Below, piece by piece: positions 59,897 to 64,000 of a stretch of 64,000 bases of DNA. A program made the translations under genes and the position numbers. The notes under the pieces are model-generated. The model saw only the letters and a program-made list of their open reading frames with translations. It did no database searches and was not told where the DNA came from. Positions within the stretch are counted from its first letter, which is position 1, and each line of letters opens with the position of its first letter. Origin of the DNA: Clostridiales bacterium (GTDB lineage: Bacteria > Bacillota > Clostridia > Saccharofermentanales > Saccharofermentanaceae); assembly GCA_017478485.1 (NCBI GenBank), contig JAFVDI010000021.1, positions 124,001 through 188,000 of the forward strand, given 5' to 3'.

Positions 59897-61981
59897 ATGG
59901 ATGCTGCTTATCTGTTCAACAAAAGTGAGAACTACATGAGCTACAGATTCCTTGGCGCTCATCCGTATGAGGATGAGAACGGTAAGGGATTTATCTTCAG
60001 AGTCTGGGCCCCGCACGCGAGAATGGTCAGCGTAATGGGCGACTTCAATGACTGGGATCCGAATGAAAGCCAGATGTTTATGCTCGGCAAGACCGGTATC
60101 TGGGAGCAGAAGGTTCCCGGTGCACAGCAGTGGGACCGCTATAAGTATAGAGTGGTAGGTGCAGATAACCGCATCTATGAGAAGGGCGACCCGTTTGCAA
60201 GGCATTTCGAGACAAGACCCAATAATGCTTCGATAATCTACGATCCGGATGACTATATCTGGAATGACGACGAGTTCTGCAGAAAGCGTACTGATGCGCT
60301 GGCACCCAAGCCGATCAACATCTATGAGATCCACTTGGGTTCATGGCGCCGTCATCCTGACGGAAACTTCTTCTCTTACAGGGAACTTGCGATCGATCTT
60401 TCCGATTACTGCAAGAAGATGCACTATACGCACATCGAGCTGATGCCGATCTTGGAGCACCCGCTTGACGATTCGTGGGGTTATCAGGTAACAGGTTACT
60501 ATGCGGTCACTTCGAGATTCGGCACGCCCGCAGACTTCAAGTTCATGGTAGATGTTCTGCACCAGAACGGCATTTCCGTAATCCTCGACTGGGTTCCCGC
60601 GCACTTCCCGAAGAACCTTGAAGGTCTTGTAAGATTTGACGGCACACCCTGCTACGAGTACGCAGATCCCAGGATCGGCGAGCATCGTGAATGGGGTACT
60701 TACGTTTTCGATTATTCCAAGAACGAAGTCCTTTCGTTCCTTATCTCCAATGCGGTATTCTGGATCGATGAGTTCCATCTCGACGGTATCCGCGTTGATG
60801 CGGTGTCATCAATGCTCTACCGCGACTACGGACGCACTCAGTACATTCCTAACAAGTACGGCGGAAATGAGAATCTCGAGGCTATCGAGTTCTTCAAGAA
60901 ACTCAATTCCACGCTTCGCAAGAACTATCCTTATGCGATGCTCATCGCTGAGGAATCCACGGCATGGCCCAAGGTTTCACATCCCGTTGAAGAAGGCGGT
61001 CTGGGCTTTACGCATAAGTGGAACATGGGCTGGATGCATGACACTCTGGATTATTTCTCGACTGATTCCTATGCGAGGGGATGGCATCACGATGAATTCT
61101 GCTTCTCGATGATGTATGCATTTGCAGAGAACTATATCCTGAGCCTATCACACGATGAGGTCGTACACGGAAAGCATTCCCTTATCGACAAGATGCCGGG
61201 CGATATTTGGAGAAAGTTTGCGTCTCTGCGTACCATGATGCTCTATCAGATAAGCCATCCGGGCGCAAAGCTCAACTTCATGGGCGCCGAGTTCGGTCAG
61301 TTCATCGAGTGGCGTTTCTATGAGCAGCTCGAATGGTTCCTGCTCGACTATGAGTCACACAGGCTCCTTCAGAATTTCAATTCAGAACTTAACAAGTTCT
61401 ATATCGAGCATCCCCAGATGTGGATCGACGATCACACATGGGCAGGATTCGAATGGATCGCTGCTGACGATATCAAGAACAATGTTTTCGTATACAAGAG
61501 GTCTTCTCCGAACCCGAAGGAGAACGATATCTATGTCGCTCTCAACATGGTTCCGCAGCCTCTTGAGGATTACAACATCCCGGTCTACGAGCTCGGCACA
61601 TACCGCATCGTTTTCAATACGGACGACATGAGCCACGGCGGATCGGGCTATCCTACGGGAACTGACGCGATGGGATGCTTCGAGGCGATTGACGAACCGA
61701 TGAGCGGTAAGCCGTATCACGTATCCGTCAACCTGCCGCCTCTCGCAGGTATCTACTTCATGAAGGTGAAGGATCCCAAGCCGAAGAAGGCAAAGAAGGT
61801 TACGGAAAAGAAACCGGCTGCCAAAAAGCCTGCTGCAAAAAAGACAGCAGCAAAGAAACCCGCAGCAAAGAAGGTTGAAGAGAAGAAACCCGCAGCTGCG
61901 AAAAAAGCGCAGGTAAAGAAAACTGCAGCAAAAAAGCCGGCGGCAAAGAAGCCCGTCAAGGCACCTGAAAAAGCAAAATAA
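59897..61981 (+). CDS. glgB: GlgB, 1,4-alpha-glucan branching enzyme with a Lys/Ala/Pro-rich tail
   Basis: 694 residues. The N-terminal carbohydrate-binding module 48 (FIFRVWAPHARMVSVMGDFN) leads into a GH13 domain. Catalytic residues are visible: Asp301 in DGIRVDAVSS, Glu352 in LIAEESTAWP and His419-Asp420 in LSLSHDEVVHG. It makes alpha-1,6 branches in glycogen. From about residue 625 the enzyme carries an extra basic tail of about 70 residues built from AAKKP-type repeats, like histone H1 C-termini. The only in-frame start has GGGAGG 14 bases upstream, which is long spacing. glgC follows after 30 bases. Confidence 0.95.
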   Translation: MDAAYLFNKSENYMSYRFLGAHPYEDENGKGFIFRVWAPHARMVSVMGDFNDWDPNESQMFMLGKTGIWEQKVPGAQQWDRYKYRVVGADNRIYEKGDPFARHFETRPNNASIIYDPDDYIWNDDEFCRKRTDALAPKPINIYEIHLGSWRRHPDGNFFSYRELAIDLSDYCKKMHYTHIELMPILEHPLDDSWGYQVTGYYAVTSRFGTPADFKFMVDVLHQNGISVILDWVPAHFPKNLEGLVRFDGTPCYEYADPRIGEHREWGTYVFDYSKNEVLSFLISNAVFWIDEFHLDGIRVDAVSSMLYRDYGRTQYIPNKYGGNENLEAIEFFKKLNSTLRKNYPYAMLIAEESTAWPKVSHPVEEGGLGFTHKWNMGWMHDTLDYFSTDSYARGWHHDEFCFSMMYAFAENYILSLSHDEVVHGKHSLIDKMPGDIWRKFASLRTMMLYQISHPGAKLNFMGAEFGQFIEWRFYEQLEWFLLDYESHRLLQNFNSELNKFYIEHPQMWIDDHTWAGFEWIAADDIKNNVFVYKRSSPNPKENDIYVALNMVPQPLEDYNIPVYELGTYRIVFNTDDMSHGGSGYPTGTDAMGCFEAIDEPMSGKPYHVSVNLPPLAGIYFMKVKDPKPKKAKKVTEKKPAAKKPAAKKTAAKKPAAKKVEEKKPAAAKKAQVKKTAAKKPAAKKPVKAPEKAK

Positions 61982-62011
61982 TTAAGGATATAAACCGGAG
62001 GTAAAATCATT

Positions 62012-63271
62012 ATGGCTAAGACTGAAGTCGTTGCGATGATACTCGCAGGCGGACAGGGAAGCAGGCTCGGCGTTCTCACCAAGAAGATCGCGAAGCCGGC
62101 AGTCCCTTTCGGAAGCCGTTACAGGATCATCGATTTTCCGCTGTCAAACTGCGTTAACTCAGGATTCGAGATCGTTGGCGTACTTACACAGTATCAGCCG
62201 CTCGCTCTCAATACATACGTCGGAAACGGACATCCTTGGGACCTCGACCGTAACAATGCCGGCGCATATATCCTTCCGCCTTATCAGACGGCAGGCGGTT
62301 CTTCCTGGTACAAGGGAACTGCAAACGCAATCTATCAGAACATGAGCTTTATCGACGACAACAACCCGAAATATCTCGTTGTTCTCTCCGGTGACCACAT
62401 CTACAAGATGGATTACGCCGCTATGCTCAAGGCGCATATCGACAAGGGCGCGGATGCAACTCTCGCAGTATATGAGGTACCGTGGGAAGAAGCTCCGAGA
62501 TTCGGTATCCTCAACACAAAGGAAGACGACATCATCGAAGAGTTCGATGAGAAGCCTGCAAAGCCGAAGAGCAACCTCGCTTCGATGGGCGTTTATATCT
62601 TTACATGGGATGTCTTAAGACAGGCTCTCATCGATGATGAGAACGATCCGAACTCAAGCAATGACTTCGGTAAGAACATCGTACCCAACCTTCTTGCTCA
62701 GGGCAGAAAGCTCTGCGCATACAGATTCTCCGGTTACTGGAAGGACGTAGGAACGATCAGTTCTCTCTGGGAGACCAACATGGATATCCTTGATAAGCCT
62801 GAAGAGATCAACCTTGTTGACAGATCCTGGAAGATCTTCTCAAGGAACCCGGTCAAGCCTTCGCACTTCATCGGAAGCGGCGCAAAGGTCAAAAATTCCG
62901 CTCTGACGGACGGCTGCCGTATTTTCGGTGACGTAGAACATTCAGTCCTTTCCGAGTCCGTAATAGTAGAGAAGGGCGCCATCGTTAAAGACTGCGTCCT
63001 GATGCCGGGTGTAGTAGTCCAGGAAGGCGCACATATCGAGCGCTGCATCGTTGACTTCGGAACGATCATCGGAAAGAACGTTACTGCCGGTGCATTCGTT
63101 GAAGGCGAAGGTGCTTACACCAACAAGAAGATCTGCTCAGAAGGCATCTGCGTTTTCGAGCGCGGTCTGAAGATAAAGGATGACGCGGTCATTCCGGGCA
63201 ACAGCATGATCGATACCGACGTTCAGGTCTCTGACGATCAGAGCGTCATCGAATCCACCTTCAGGGTGTGA
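62012..63271 (+). CDS. glgC: GlgC, glucose-1-phosphate adenylyltransferase
   Basis: 419 residues. It makes ADP-glucose for glycogen synthesis. [15 protein letters not shown] (nucleotide site), [34 protein letters not shown] and the late [14 protein letters not shown] (left-handed beta-helix) are all present. GlgC of Firmicutes commonly acts with GlgD, encoded next. GGAGG lies ten bases before the ATG. Confidence 0.97.
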   Translation: MAKTEVVAMILAGGQGSRLGVLTKKIAKPAVPFGSRYRIIDFPLSNCVNSGFEIVGVLTQYQPLALNTYVGNGHPWDLDRNNAGAYILPPYQTAGGSSWYKGTANAIYQNMSFIDDNNPKYLVVLSGDHIYKMDYAAMLKAHIDKGADATLAVYEVPWEEAPRFGILNTKEDDIIEEFDEKPAKPKSNLASMGVYIFTWDVLRQALIDDENDPNSSNDFGKNIVPNLLAQGRKLCAYRFSGYWKDVGTISSLWETNMDILDKPEEINLVDRSWKIFSRNPVKPSHFIGSGAKVKNSALTDGCRIFGDVEHSVLSESVIVEKGAIVKDCVLMPGVVVQEGAHIERCIVDFGTIIGKNVTAGAFVEGEGAYTNKKICSEGICVFERGLKIKDDAVIPGNSMIDTDVQVSDDQSVIESTFRV

Positions 63272-63295
63272 GCTTGAGGAAAAGGAGATTACGAT

Positions 63296-64000
63296 ATGTT
63301 CAATAATGCAATGGGCTTGATCTTAGCCGACAACAAAAAGATTTCATTAGGTGAGCTCTCCAATCCGCGTGCTCTTTCAGCAATGCCCTTCGGCGGCAGA
63401 TACAGGATCATCGACTTCATGCTTTCTGACATGGTCAATACCGGTATCAAGAACATCGGACTTCTGACTTACAACAAGTACAAGTCGCTGATGGACCACA
63501 CCGGAACCGGCGGAGCATGGTCTCTTGACCGTAAGAACGACGGTCTGCACATCCTGCCTCCGTACGTTAACTCTGAGGCAACCGGAATCAACTCCGACGA
63601 AGAGCTTACGGGCATCATGGACTTCCTGAGACAGTCAAGAACGACATACATCATCGTTGCAGGCGCAAATGTCATCCTCAATACGACTTTTGATGCTTTC
63701 ATCAAGTCTCATGAGGAATCAGGAGCTGACATTTCCGTAATGTATAACCGTGACGGCACGAAGTACGGAAGCCCTTCATACATCCTCGATATCGATGAGG
63801 ACGGATTTGTAAGAGACATGCTCTACAATCCCAATAAGGCTGCTTCGACAAAGTCTTCTCTCGGCATCCTCTGCCTCAGAAGAGACCTCCTGATCGACAT
63901 CCTCGCACGCCAGATGGCACACGGCCAGCAGCATTTCGGAATCCATTCCATCGTTAAGATGTTTGACGAACTCAAGGTTCACGGCTTTGAGTATTCCGGT
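63296..64000 (+). CDS. glgD: GlgD, ADP-glucose pyrophosphorylase regulatory subunit (partial)
   Basis: First 235 codons; the gene runs off the window. AMGLILADNKKISLGELSNP replaces the catalytic GGxGxRL loop of GlgC, as in GlgD proteins. MPFGGRYRIIDFMLSDMVNTG and GLLTYNKYKSLMDHTGTGGA are retained. AAAGGAG sits eight bases before the ATG. It probably modulates GlgC in a heteromeric complex. Confidence 0.94.
   Translation, partial: MFNNAMGLILADNKKISLGELSNPRALSAMPFGGRYRIIDFMLSDMVNTGIKNIGLLTYNKYKSLMDHTGTGGAWSLDRKNDGLHILPPYVNSEATGINSDEELTGIMDFLRQSRTTYIIVAGANVILNTTFDAFIKSHEESGADISVMYNRDGTKYGSPSYILDIDEDGFVRDMLYNPNKAASTKSSLGILCLRRDLLIDILARQMAHGQQHFGIHSIVKMFDELKVHGFEYSG

Noticed and set aside
1..64000. 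tRNA, rRNA, CRISPR arrays, transposases, integrases or attachment sites
   Set aside because: Looked for on both strands; no cloverleaf-like T-loop contexts, spaced direct-repeat arrays or recombinase motifs were found.

Overview
The window looks like chromosomal DNA of an anaerobic clostridial Firmicute. The grounds are strong Shine-Dalgarno sites, lipobox-type secreted proteins, a GlgC/GlgD pair, a four-subunit 2-oxoacid:ferredoxin oxidoreductase, a BirA-regulated BioY, an Lsa-type ABC-F protein and a sugar-sensing XylFII/LytS/YesN-like system. A Saccharofermentans-like or related gut or rumen lineage would fit, but that is inference. I see no rRNA, tRNA, CRISPR array, transposase or phage gene.

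Layout. 1-2040 (minus): larC (cut by the window edge) and larB for the nickel-pincer cofactor, then two small membrane proteins. 2.2-11.2 kb: secreted lipoproteins, a PNPOx-like protein, zinc-ribbon membrane proteins, two acyltransferase-3 membrane proteins and an SseB-domain protein. 11.3-21.8 kb: a sugar sensing and uptake locus. It holds a membrane-anchored sugar-binding sensor (broken by an in-frame amber codon), a sensor kinase, an AraC-type response regulator, two lipoprotein sugar-binding proteins, a double-ATPase subunit and two paralogous permeases. 21.9-31.4 kb: a DUF3089 lipoprotein, a PHP phosphoesterase, an orphan prepilin, an FAD oxidoreductase, two GNAT acetyltransferases, an iron-sulfur flavoprotein, an ABC-F protein behind an attenuator-like leader, and a small structured transcript with a 12-codon ORF. 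31.5-42 kb: a zinc-ribbon/CPBP fusion, an 849-residue repeat surface protein, BioY behind a BirA operator, a BcrAB-like exporter coupled to a P-loop ATPase, a small lipoprotein and an SPFH/zinc-ribbon protein. 42.2-53.4 kb: a surface polysaccharide region (six glycosyltransferases, an O-antigen ligase/polymerase, a Wzx-type flippase) with glmM and nagB inside it. 53.5-56.2 kb: the VorDBAC-type oxidoreductase. 56.6-59.7 kb: a DUF975 protein with a large insertion and a YtrA-type regulator with its ABC exporter. 59.9-64 kb: glycogen genes glgB, glgC and glgD (cut by the window edge).

How the genes work together. The sugar locus follows the logic of the clostridial XylFII-LytS-YesN systems, in which a non-transport binding protein tells the kinase that sugar is present. 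GlmM and NagB sit at the hexosamine branch point that supplies cell wall and polysaccharide precursors. The glg genes store surplus glucose, and the Vor complex passes electrons from 2-oxoacids to ferredoxin. Several genes end at clear intrinsic terminators, so most transcription units can be delimited.

Most unusual items: the amber codon in the sensor binding protein; the uORF plus terminator leader of the ABC-F gene; the small hairpin/peptide transcript beside it; an orphan minus-strand terminator at 24.2 kb; a histone-H1-like tail on GlgB; a repeat-rich insertion in a DUF975 protein; a six-repeat surface protein; three genes whose -10 box lies exactly six bases before the start codon with no ribosome-binding site; and a symmetric four-half-site array at 56.2 kb.
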